Positions 1 through 12,400 of a DNA stretch of 64,000 bases are shown here, in pieces; within the stretch, counting starts at the first letter, position 1; the number at the start of each line of letters is the position of its first letter. The DNA lies in assembly GCA_013400975.1 (NCBI GenBank), contig WBMZ01011869.1:44997-108996 (forward strand). Reading direction: 5' to 3'. The DNA is from Atrichornis clamosus (Eukaryota; Chordata; Aves; Passeriformes; Menuridae). The translations under genes were made by a program, and so were the position numbers. The notes under the pieces were generated by a model. It was not told where the DNA came from. It was given only the letters and a program-made list of their open reading frames with translations, and searched no databases.

Positions 1-1569
1 TTATGAAGTAGTCGGTGTGTTTTGATATTCAGCTAGTTAGCTCTTTCTCAGATAACAAACCAAAAACTTACTAGTGTAGTAGTAAAAGAATAACTTGCAT
101 GATGCTATATTGCTCCTCAAAAATTTCACAATATATAATGATGTTAGAAACACTGCATGCAAAGTGTAAGAAGATTGATTCTTATATCATACCCAGAAAA
201 ACACTGCTATCTTGTTCTAAAATATAATAAAGGCAGACATTTTTTGAGACACAGAAAAAATAATCTTCAATCATTTTATACCGTTAAAGCTGGATGGAGT
301 TCTAGGACAGTTCACTTTTTCAAATGAGGAAAAAGCCTGGAATGTTCAAAGTACAGTTTCTACTAGGTGTTAAATATAAGGCCTAAATTTGAAATTTTAA
401 CTTCAGAAACTGGATCTAAAGTTAGCAGCCCCTGAATAGCAACTTAAACTGTCTCTAAGTAAAAAAATTAAGCTAGCATGTTACCGGATTAAAAGTGTTG
501 GGGAGGTTTTTGCAGGAATTAAAGAATTATGTAATGTGCAATCAGTCTAGCATTTATAGCTCAGTGGTTTTAGACAGCCTGAAATTGAACTGGAGCTTGT
601 AAAGATAAAGATTCATATCTTCTAAGAACTGCCATGACTTCTGTTTGAAATAAAATGCTGTTCAGGATAAGAAGTGCTGTTTGATGTTCTTTTTTTCAGG
701 ACATCAGGATACTCATGATGAACATCACTGATGTTCATTTACCTAGTACTGAAACATGTCAATTTGAGTAGATGCTGAAAATACCTTACTTTCTTCTACC
801 TCCAAGCAGTAGTTGGGAAGCCATTATACTGTATAGTCTAAATTTGATGGTGGAGAAAGTTGAGTCTAATAAATCTTCTCTACCTACTGAACCTGTGCAA
901 CAAATGACCAGAATAATTGTGAAGAGAACAGCAAAATCTCTAGACAGGGTTAAATTGTTTCAATTTATTTCATTTGCTCCTGACCTTAACCTTTTCAAAT
1001 TATTGCTTTTTGTAAGAGACAGGAATCTGCCTAATAAAGTGAAAATTTCATGAGCTTTCTGAGTAAATTCTTACTCTGTTATGCAGGAATAGGTGGTATC
1101 TTACAAAGCACTGTTTTACAAAGACGTTGCTCCCAGCTCACCATTAAATGAAAGAAGGAGTGATATTTTGTTGGACACATATTCCAAGCCCATATTGTCA
1201 CTACTTACCAAGAAAACAATTTTGAGAAACTTTTGAAGCATAACATCATGTTGCAAAGAACCTGCCTCTTCAGCCTGCTTTGTCAAATCACCATGAATAT
1301 TCTGGCTTTTCAGGCAGTTGGTAATAAAGCCAAAAACACAAATCACAGTACTGCAAGGAAACTTCTTTATCAACAATCATCCCTAAAGCTTCATCTTAAA
1401 TTAATTAGTTTTCTTCTCTAGGTGGACTCCTCACAACCCAATGATATTGGAATCTGATCTTAAATCAGAAAAATTAATAATTTTTAGACTGTCATAAGCA
1501 TGTTAAGTACTGCCAAATTCATATCAATTAAAATATAACTTATTTAATACTGCATTTTTATAACTCCCT

Positions 1570-1596
1570 ATCTCTCTCACACACACACATACACAT
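1570..1596. repeat. Short (CT)n/(CA)n microsatellite
   Basis: tctctct is followed by a run of about ten CA units with one CAT interruption. Confidence 0.85.
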
Positions 1597-3193
1597 GCTT
1601 TTCATTGTATTTTGATTGGATGACGTGTCACCTATAGATATTGCAGCACAGTTCATATAAAACTTTGGTCTATGCCCTTAAAACAATATTTGAATATTCA
1701 ACAATTCTCTGGCAGCTATAGCATTTTAAATCATTGACACATTTTCCTACTGCCAAAGTTTACACAATGTTTTTTCACTTTGCATCTCTAAGGAATCAAA
1801 CAAAACCAAATGTTTTAAAATGTTTTAAAACAGTTTTTAGAGTTTGAAAGGAAACATGAAGAGTAGGCTAATCAGCGTTAGGAATTGTAAGTCATACAAC
1901 ACTTTATTTGTTTAGGTAGGCAAGCAGAGTTACATGATAGGGTGGAGGCAGGATATCCTAATCATCATAAATTTTTTCCTCTATAATTATGAACCCTAAT
2001 CAACATTTTGTGTGCCCTTTTCCCTTGTGCAAATACCCAGCTTGTTAGTACTCTTTATGAAGTCTAAAATCTTATAGTTTGTCTGTTCTACAAAGGCCTA
2101 GCTATCCTGAAGATGAGTATTTTAGTTCATATAGACTGTTTTCTTAAATTTATTAATTGGAAACATGATGAAAGGAAACATTCTGTTTTTTCCAACTCTT
2201 GTTCTAATTAGTCCTAACTGCGTATGGAAATCTGGAAGTATTGGCTCTCTTCTCCAAAGCATGCATTATAGCTGCACTATTCTTTTTGTGACCTCAAATC
2301 AAGTAGACTTCCAGCATAATTGATGACTGTATGTGACATTAAACCCTTACTTACGGGATAGAAGTTCTTGAGTTCCTCCTAGGTTTCTATGGTCACAGAT
2401 GAGAAAGCTGACTGAAATTTGCTGGAACTTCCTCTCATTTGTGAAGTGCAGTGTGAAGGGCAAAAGTGCTCAGAAATAGCTATGGAGTTTAAGATCTCAC
2501 CACTCCCCAGATTAGCATGGAGACTCTCTGAGAATCTGTTCCGAGACACCATGCAGTTGGCAGTGCCTCAGCCATAAAGCTCTAGCTATCCTTTAAACAG
2601 AGATTAGTAATATCTGAGTGATGGTACCCTATTGTATTGGTGTTGTCTTCTCTTGGCCCACTGCATCTAGTGCCTGTATTTGGAGAGGGCAGCCTAATTT
2701 GTGAATGGACCAGAGCAGAGTAAAGAATTGCTCACAAATGGGGATGAGCTGAATGCAGGAGTCCCAAAACTGAGAAATTTGGGGTGGAAGAATTTCCAAA
2801 CTGGAAAAATATAATTCTATGTTGAGAGCAGAATGAATAAACAATAAGAGTACAATTTCTTTGCTTGTCCTAGTGGCCTTTCAAAGTGAGAAGGTAAATT
2901 AGCTGAGCCAGTTAGCTAATTAACTTAGCTAAACTTAGGAAATATCTGCATACCCTGAAAAGATGCATGGGGGCAATAACATTCTCAGAATGCAGAGAGA
3001 ATTTTTCTTTCCAAAAGCAGTGAATTAAAACATTGGTCAGACACACCTTTTAAGGAAAATTGTGAAGACAATTTTAAACCCAAAATTTTATATAAGTTCT
3101 TCATATGTACCTGACAAATACTTGTTATCTATAACAGCAATCAAACAACACTTTTTCTTCATGTAATGTGTTGGGGGATTTTTTTTTCTCTTC

Positions 3194-3214
3194 TTTTATT
3201 TTATTTTATTTTAT
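3194..3214. repeat. (TTTTA)n simple repeat
   Basis: About four TTTTA units follow a T-rich stretch. Confidence 0.85.
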
Positions 3215-5516
3215 GTTGTCCCTTACCCAAGCTCATCTCTAGCATTGTTGCTGAAGTTATGAGTAAGCTAGAAATTACTAAAGAATTACTTTGTAGAAGT
3301 GCACTCAGTTTTAATAACAGTCTTGCCATTGGCAGAAAAGTAATGGTTGGGGCAGCTGGAAGGGAGACCAGGCCATGTTCATCAGCCTGTTTAAGAAAGG
3401 TTCCGGCAATGGTCTGAATAATTTTGTGGCTTATATTTTTAATAGAGAAACCTCATTTTATTTGAGAATACCACTGGTACTTCTCATTTGGCAGAGCCAG
3501 TTACTGTGAGTTTCTCTTGTAGCTTTCTATAGAAGAGAGACTTTATTGTTCAGTCACTTCTTTTGGTGAATAAGCAGCAAAAGTATAGGGTTGGCAGAAG
3601 CATAAATTAGGTTTGAATGTTCAGTTGTATACTTGCAGATGTTTTCATATATTAATCATATTATTTTTTTTAACTTCATGGATTTTTTCCCACTCAGGTG
3701 TATTTCTATAGAAATTAAATTTTTTTTTAAATAATATTTGTGAACAAAAATTATTCATTTTCACAGAAGTGTTAAACATTTGTTTAAAAGAAAGACACCC
3801 TCACACACAACTTTTACTAAAAGTCCCTCATGTTTTATAAAAAATATCTATACTTTCTGACTCAATTATTCTGTTTTACAACCAGCTGTGAGCTGGCACT
3901 TATCGAGGCTGAATTTATTACATAAAATATGAAAGCAATAAGTATCTACAAAGTTTCAGTTTAAATCAGGTTTATTTTTTAAGTAATCATTTAATCAAAA
4001 CCAGATGTGTCTTCTGATGTTTGATCAGACAGAGGCTAATAGATGAAAGCTAGAACTTGAATATAATCAAATATGAATGTATGGAAAAATCAGTCTTTTA
4101 GAGTGAATGCTTGTTTGCTAGGATATGTCAGATTGCAATAAAACTCAGACTTCAAAATTTTTCCAGGAAAAAAAAATGTAATCAGTTTCAGCTCCAAAAT
4201 GGCATGTAATTTGTTGTTTTTCTAGGTCAAAAAAGAACAGTAGTCAATTTTATATAAATGAAAATAAAGGCAAAGCATATCAATAAAACAATTATGAAAT
4301 GACAGATCACGAGGCAGGCAATTAATTTTGGAACAGAAAAAAACCCTGGACATTGCATAGGACAGAAATACCTACATGTAACATTGAATTGTTGATTTAG
4401 ACTTCACTCATTTGTTTGACAGAAATGAAGTTGTGAGTTCAGATTGGTGCATTTGTGTATGTTTTAAAGTCTTCCTAATTTAATTTTGCTCTAAAAAAAT
4501 TGGGGTTTTTGTTATTTAGTGTCCCCCTGCCCATGCTTTCTCTCCACCATATTTGTGCACCCTCCCTGAAATGGTTATATTATACGTACACTATATACAA
4601 TGTGCAACATCTAGTATTGTGTCCTTAGGTCCATGTGTATATTTATATAGTGTTATAAGTGACAAATTTCTACTTTTTCTGTTAGTATTTCCTTACCTTG
4701 TAGGTTTTCATAGGATGTATAGTAGCTAATAAAGAGGCGTTCAGTACAGTAACTAATTTCTAATTTTGGTTCAGATTCATCTTGGTCTCTTTTATTTCAT
4801 TAGGGTCTTTCACTGTAAGAGCTTCAATATACGGAAGTGGTTGATAATATTTGATTTCTCCAGTTACTTTGATTTTACAAATGTAAAAGCAAAACAAATA
4901 TTCTGTTAAAATAACCAAAACTCATTGAATATATTTATGTAATTACATGTATATAATAAATGTGTGTATTGTATATATTATTATAATTTAACATATTTTT
5001 TAATGTTTTTTATGGATATTCTATGTATTCTACAATCTCTTTTATCTCACCTCAAATATACATAACTCTATGCTGCTCTGGTATCTGTAACATGTTAGAT
5101 AGACAATTTCTAAGCCTTGTTTGGGTTTGGTTTTTTAATTTTGTTTATCTTCTATACACCCTTCTCATCAAAGAAATAAAAAAACCTGCACCAAAATACT
5201 GTTCCCGTAGAATACTTTTGTATCGTTGGAAACCATCAATTACACTTCACTGGCCTATGATCTTTTCTTGAAGTACATAGAAGCCTAACTCCCATGCCAA
5301 GTATTCTTTGATTAGTATGTGTGTAGATAACAAAATACCCTTCATCCTGGTTTTAAGAAATGATATATTGAATGGTTTATATTTTTCCTGACTACTTTTT
5401 GATTGCCTTTTTCCCACTGGGCAATACTGGAGCAACTTCTCAAAGTCAGTCATTGTCACTGAAGTTGGATGAGCTAGTCTGCTCCCATTAAGGCACCTGA
5501 AAAATTGAGACAGTAA

Positions 5517-5640
5517 GAGTTGTGTGGGTTTTTGGTTTGTTGGTTGGTTTTGGACAGGTTTTTTGTTGGTTTGGTTTGGTTTGGTTAGGGGTTTTTCTGT
5601 GAGTGTGGGTGTGGGTTTTTTCTGATTGTTTTTTTGTAAG
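5517..5640. repeat. TTTGG/GT-rich low-complexity tract
   Basis: About 120 bp are almost free of C and A on the plus strand, with repeated TTTGG, TTGG and GTGGG units. This yields a Lys/Pro/Thr-rich antisense ORF that is not a gene. Confidence 0.85.
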
Positions 5641-6552
5641 GCTGTTTTTCTGAATGAGTCCCTGAGAATACTGCACTGGTTAACTGACTGTGCTAAGCAT
5701 AATTCTAAGGAAAACTAAGGATAAGTACTTAAATTGGCTGAGATCATATTTAATTTCCTTTGTATCCCTCTAAACCTCTACCCTCAGAAACTGAGCTGTG
5801 GGTTTTACTTTTAAGAGTAGAAGGAAATGAGACGTGATATTCTCTTGTCCTCAGCGCTTGACGGGAGTTCATCTGCAAATTGTTTGGTCTAAAATTTTAA
5901 GTCCTATTGCACTTTAAAGTAGAGAAGGAACACTGTATAGTGCATGTCTTCCTTCCATTGCTTCCTGAGAGCCTTCATTAGCAGCCTTGTAAAATCCTGT
6001 GTTTTATCAGATTTCATTTATCTGCATTAGGGTTGACCCCATCATGTTTGCCCATTGTCTGCTTGCTCATACATTAACCCACAGCTGTCAAACAAGTAAT
6101 AGGTGGAGGTCCAGTGGGCTGGTACTTCCTGCTCACTTCCAGATGTACTGATAAAAGAGCCTTTGCATAGCTGTCTCTCAGGGTTTGAGGGGCTGGCAGG
6201 CTAAAGCTGAAGGGCTGGTTTTCTTCCTCACATATCTTAAACACATATACACACATATCTCCATGTCGACAGTGTGAAAGCAAAACTTCCAAATGCAAGC
6301 TTGTTTTGATACACATTTTCAGTTCTCTTTTCTTGACTCTTAACAAAAAGTAGTATTTATGTCCTCATTTTTTTTTATGAAACATCTAATCAGAGACAAG
6401 TACAGTTCTGGTTGACAAAAGCACACCTTGCTATTCTTATGCACATCCTAATGGCTGAATAAGAAAAGTAAATTGAGTACCACCTATTCCATTCTATTAA
6501 TGTTTTCTCTTTGGTAATTTTATAATAATTAATATAATAAAGCATTGCAGTG

Positions 6553-6576
6553 CTGAAATATCGTGTGATATTTCAG
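6553..6576. repeat. 10-bp perfect inverted repeat with 4-base loop
   Basis: The arms are ctgaaatatc and gatatttcag, separated by gtgt. It lies 70 bp left of the CR1 tail at 6648. Confidence 0.95.
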
Positions 6577-6647
6577 AAAATTTTTCAATGTCGATGATTA
6601 AAAACATAATTTAATAGACAAAATCTGCCAGTAATTACAGAAGTTAC

Positions 6648-6735
6648 AGGATATTCTGGGTTACAAGGGACACACAAGGATTGTTGAATCCAACTCTTAA
6701 GTGAATGGCCCTCACAGGGATCAAACTCGCACAGA
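6648..6735 (-). mobile_element. CR1 LINE 3' tail
   Basis: This roughly 88-bp segment (ggatattctgggtt...aagggacacacaaggatt...ccaactcttaagtgaatgg...gggatcaaactcgcac) matches the reverse complement of a common avian CR1 3' end. It is truncated on the right and diverged. The family call is from memory of the consensus. Confidence 0.75.
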
Positions 6736-9268
6736 GACATCTGAATGATAATGGGGGAAAAAATGATGCTTTTTTATATATTGACTTGATTCAAATTCTC
6801 AAGTAAAGTAAAAACGAGACTCAAGAAATGTTGTATCTGTTTTTACATTGAAATTGGATACAGTTGGTATATTTGTCTAATTAGCTGCACTGTAGTAGAA
6901 AATAACTTTAGAATAATCTTGGCTCTGGAATACTGTACTGGAACTTGGCAGCTCTCTCTGGCTATTGTGATGTTTGAATTGAGCAGCTCAATCCCCATTA
7001 GGGTGTTAACCAACTTTATCCACAAAAAAATTGAGGAATTATAGGTAATTATAAATGCACACTGCTGGCTCTATATATCTGTAAAAGTTCTGTGGAGTTT
7101 GGAAGTCTATTGTCAAATCCTTTTTCTGGGAATTAGAGGGTGGAGTGTTTAGTGCTTCAAAAATATAAATAAATAAGAAAGGAAATGGGTGTGGTGTTCC
7201 TTGATCAATTGCAAACCCAGGTTGGTAAATTGAGACTTTTATACACTTGGATGTTCGTAATGGGTTGAACTAAGTGAGTATAGTTATGGGGAAACCTTTA
7301 AACACTTTGTGCTTGACTGGAAATTTTCCCCTAAGATCTTGATCTTGCAAGGTATAATGTGCCTTCTACTTAAATAAATGTGTATCTGTGGTAATAATAT
7401 TTAGAACAGACCCTCATTAAATTCTGCATTTAATAGTAGAAAGAAACGAACTTCTGTTAACCTTTTCACTGCACACTCACAACCAGATATTTACATTTTG
7501 GAAAAGTACACAAATCAAGAAACCAAGGGTTGCCTGGTACAAAGTGATGCTTTCCATTAGCGATGCTTATTACAGCAATGAAGACATTCTACCCAAGTCT
7601 ATCCCAGAATGTCAATGCTGTTGGCATCTCCATGTGCAATGCAGAGATTCTGTTTGGCTTGTTTGGGAGTTTGACGTTGAAATTTATCTGAAGAAGAGAT
7701 AAAGCAAATGATGGCTCAGTAGATAAAAAGGCAAGGCTGACAGGGAGAAGCTGGGTAGTTAGGCACACATCAGAAGCAGGGGCGTAGTCTAAGCTTAAAA
7801 TTGAGAAAAGTTGTGGAAAAAAGCTTTTATTGGTCATAAAACTATATATAAAATCTTTTAAGTAAAAGCTTTTTCAAAGACAGGTTTGGATTTTTTTATC
7901 ATGTTACTTCCTTCTGAGTTGCAGAAGGTATTTTAAAAAGCTTCTTTTTTTGTTATAGCTGAAATATTAGATACACAAAGGAATGCAAGTCTGAGCTTGC
8001 ACAATTGTAGTATTCAGCAAGAAATTGAAGTTTGAAAAATATCCATTAATTTTGTGGGATTAGAATTAATGAAATGTGATTTGCAAGACTTTCAGAAGTG
8101 ATCTTCCTACATTTTCAGCAGTATGAGTGTCAATCAAAGATGTATTTCCACTTTTAAATATTTTTTTCAGATTTTTTTAAAATGGTGATATGTCTGAGTC
8201 TACTTGACAGATAAGTATGTGAGTATCATCTGAAATGAAACCTGTGGCAGTTTATCAGAGTAGAAGGAAACAGCAAAAAACTTCTTGATTGTTGAATATT
8301 CTCAATCTTCTTTGTAAAAATAAATGTTACCAAATATTAATCAGCTTATTTCGTTTATGAAAAATGATGAAAAATACCTGGACCCATTTCCTCTATCAAG
8401 TATATATATTTTCTTGAGGGGAAAATTAAAGAGCTAACATCCTTAAATAAGTCCAGTCAATTACTCATAAATATCAGATATTGCTTAATAACTAGACTTT
8501 AATGGCAAAAAGAATTAAATATAGCTATTTAAATTTCCAATGGGATTTAATCTGTAGTGATTATTTTCCTATGTCTCCTTTTGGCATCTGACAGAAGAAC
8601 TAGACTCTGTAGCATGTAGAACTATCTAAAAAGTGTCGCTCTTTAACATTTTGTAGGGAGAATTTTAAGCAAAGTATGCTTTAAAGATGGGGAGCAAAAT
8701 ACAAAATGCAAATATTCCTTTTCATTTATTATTGTGACAGAACAGTAGTCTTTTTCCTTTGAAACGTCTATTTCCAATACAGAAGTCAATTAACGTCAAC
8801 AATAAAGGAAAAAAAAGGGGTAAAATTAAATTTAAAATTGCATTGAAATGTTACACATTGAGTTAAGGTAATAATTCAGGTAAATTAAAATACATTTGTT
8901 CTGCTGGTCCCTCTTCTCCCAGTCATCATTTTTGGAGCTGCAAGGTGGTTTTTGCCTATATCAGTCTTACCAGCCAGAAACAGCTCTTGCTGTGATTTTC
9001 ACAGTTCAGGTACAGAAGGAAAGACTGTACTGTAGTTTCAGTTCATTCTTTAAGAAATAGCAGAAGATAGTTTATAGGTAGTTACTTTTTGCCTTCAGAA
9101 GCTGTAACCTCTGAAATATTCAGAATAACAGACATAATTTTTTTTATTGGGGGTTTTTGTTTACTATTTATCTGCTTTTAAAATATATTTTATTTTCAAT
9201 TACTACAGCAGATCTGTAAGTGGATATGGGCTGATATTACTGTAGGTTGTCATTAGTAGTTCTAAAGT

Positions 9269-9484
9269 TTGTTTTGTTTTATGTCTTCTTCAGCTGGAAC
9301 TGTTGCCTTCTTTAAGGCTGATTACAAGCCATGGACTAAGGCCATCTGGCTAAGTTGCAACCCAGATGAGTTTGGCAAGGCAGAATCTTTTGAGCAAATG
9401 GCAAAATCTGCAGCTTCTCCCTCAATTACGAGTCAGTCTGCAAGCTGCTCAAATTGTCCTACAGTAGTTTCACCTTTTCAATAG
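9269..9484 (+). other. Unrecognised 71-codon ORF, possibly a relic or chance
   Basis: The ORF runs ATG to TAG. After residue 8 its composition is more protein-like than its neighbours (AGTVAFFKADYKPWTKAIW, then NPDEFGKAESFEQ, then a Ser-rich tail), and a tcttcttcag acceptor-like sequence stands just before GCTGGAACT. The surrounding sequence gives no second exon, promoter or poly(A) signal tied to it. I recognise no family. It could be a chance ORF, part of an old transposon or an unannotated exon. Confidence 0.12.
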
Positions 9485-12400
9485 CATGTTTTCTTCTTAC
9501 TTAAGATACAGTTTTCTTTTTTTTTAAAGTCGTATGGTGTTTTTTGACTCCTAATAAATAAGTGGCTGCAAGAGAGATGCCTTAGGTCAGTTCAATGAAA
9601 CTTTTTGTGGGCAATCTACAACTAGAAAAAGACTGAACTTCTAGATATATTTATTCTAAATAATAAATAATTTGGTAAATAAAATCCCTTAGGGAATTAA
9701 CTCAAAGCCTTGGGAAGAAAGCTGTGCTCCTCATTTTTACGAGGTTAGTGTTTCATAAGAATCAACTCAGTCAGGTTTGTATTGCTGTTTTGTTTTAATA
9801 TTTTGGTTTGGGTTTTTCTTCTGCTTGTTTATTGTCTTCTGTTTTAGTAAGCTTGATTTAAGGGTTACTCTTGTAATATTTACTGCAATAGTATTTTTGA
9901 ATTTTTTAATATTCTTGTTTTCTATCACTCTCATATGCCCTAAGGAAACTTTTCACTGTGACATTCACAGGTCCAGAAGGTCAAAATACACCTCCCACTG
10001 ATATATTTTCAGGCTTTATTTACAAGTCAATACTTACCTTTTTTTTACACAATAGTGATCACAATATCAAGTAAAAACATGTTTTAGCAGGTACTTAACA
10101 AGTCTTCACAGATGATTCATCTTCCAGCAATGCAGCCAAACAGTTTAAAAAAAGTGGACTTCAGGTTAAAAGTAGGTTATACAGCAAAGACAATTCCTTC
10201 TTCAGTTGCCAGCATATGTTTATACTGGGTGGGCTATTGGCAATGAACTGTTTTATTAATGAGTTTTTCCTGTAAGTTCCCTGCAGAATGTTATATTTTA
10301 GTTGATACTGTAACTAAGCTGTCTCTAAGGCAACCAGGCTTGCTTTTTGTCTTCTAAGATAGGAAATTTAAGACATACATATGGATACACTAGAAAAAGA
10401 GACATCTGTAAGGAATTTAGATACTACCCACACACTTTTCATTCCTGTGCTACCGTCTGATTCTCCTTACTTGTATTATGGGGTCCATTCTTGTAGATCT
10501 GACTTGGATGAATACATTAGAGTGAAGACTATCAAATGATTCCATAGAAAGGCATGCAAGGGATGCAAGGTGAAATGGAGTAGGCATTTTAAATACTCTA
10601 TACTGGGTAACTTAAAGGTCTCAGAATTTAATTGAGATCACTAAGAGGTCGAATCAAGACAGAGTGAGTATTACCTAGAGAAAATGTCATGGTGTTAAAT
10701 TGGAAAAATCTGAAAGTTCAAGGGCATCAGCAAAAACCTGATGCTCAGATGGGAAAGAGTTGGGTGAACAAGTAGTGTATTGTAATTTTCATGCCTCTTA
10801 GAGCAATGGTCAATTTATTAAGAGTAAATAATTGTATGACATGATTTTATTTAGAATTTGACTTTTTTGCTTGTAGTTCTACTTTAATGACTTTGCTTTA
10901 TCACACACAGACAAAGTAAGGGCATTTATAGTTGACATTTACATCAGGCAACTTCTACAGCATTTTCTGTTGTATGAGAAAATGAGGAGAAACAACTTCA
11001 AGATTTCACCTATGCTAGTGTTTGGAGTTTTTCTTTTTTGTTGTCTTCAAAGAACTACTATTTTCTGAGTTGTTGAATGCTGGTAAATTGGAGGATGGTA
11101 AATTTACAGACTGGGTGAATTTGTCTTGATGCAGATTTCCTGCAGAAACCAGTGCCATCAAGAAAATGTGTTATTAAACAGCTCTAAGAATTTCACATAC
11201 TGAATTCCTATTGGAACTGAGAAAGCCCTGATAATAATTATAGCAATTATAAGAAAAATCATTGAGTAATGACTGGACAAGTAAAGAAGTTTTTGGACGT
11301 TCACAGTGAAAGCTGCTCCAATGTAGTAATTGAATTTCAATACAATTCAGCCTATCCTCTTTCTGTTCAACAAAGTTACTTTCCCAACTCTCATATCTGT
11401 GAGGAACTGAAGAATAGTTTAAGGAGATAAGTTGATTTTTAAATTCAAATATTTTTAACGGTATACAAGGAAAGATGGTCTCTCTTTAAACGTTGTTGCC
11501 CTCAAAAAATTTAGTTGAGATTCAAAGTCTAGACATATCTTCTGGTGGAAAAGGACTCACAAAAAGGGTTCTTTAAATAACATTTCATGGTTAATTTTTC
11601 TTTAATGAATACAACTGAAAGAAATTGGTGCCTTAGCTGTTCTTAAAATATGCCACTATAATACACTACTGCTGAATATTGCCAAGTTTCTGAACTGTCA
11701 AGTGGTCTTTGTACTCATGGCTCCATGGAAAAAAAAAAAGTTGATTTCATGCCATATGATGACGTATAAATAGGAAAGCCTGTTTCCTTAGAGGATATAA
11801 TTTACTTTTAACTTGAGAGAATATTTTGTCATCACAAATACGTCTAAATGTTGTCTCTCAGTTCTTGTCTGTTTCTTTGTTTTTGTCTTCTATCTTTTTT
11901 GATGAACATGCTCTCCAGGGGTTATTGTCTGTACGCATCTCATTTATGCATGATAAAAGTTGTTGCTAGATTTAATTTTGATTGTACAACTGTTTTCAGT
12001 CTTTATTTAAATTTCCTTTGCCATGAGTCAAATATTAGTGTAACTCAAAAAAAAAAGTGCTAGTATCTGATTCGGATACGGCGTTGTTCCACCCTTTATA
12101 TAATCACATATTCTCCAGACATGTTAATTTAAATATCTATTTCCAAGTGGGTATAACTGTATTATTTTAATCATTCCATTCTTCCTATACCTCATCTCCT
12201 ACTTCATGTATTCAGTGAAAGATACTTTCTTATTATTTATGAATTGTTGCCTATCAGTTTCTGAAAAAACTGGCCTTCTAACCCTACTCACTTCAGACAA
12301 TTCCTCTCCTACAAATCCTTAATTTGATTAAAAATTGGATAACAATGTAGGTGAATGAAAAAGTATGTCTTAAAATACTTAATAAAATTTCTGTCTCCTA

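Larger units (their letters stand above)
1..6647. other. Downstream flank of VEGFC, no gene seen
   Basis: AT-rich single-copy-looking sequence with three short simple repeats (1570, 3194, 5517) and the inverted repeat at 6553. All ORFs are under 95 codons and none shows a domain. I see no RNA gene. Confidence 0.7.

Noticed and set aside
5488..5676. Lys/Pro/Thr-rich minus-strand ORF
   Set aside because: Translation of the T/G low-complexity tract at 5517-5640.
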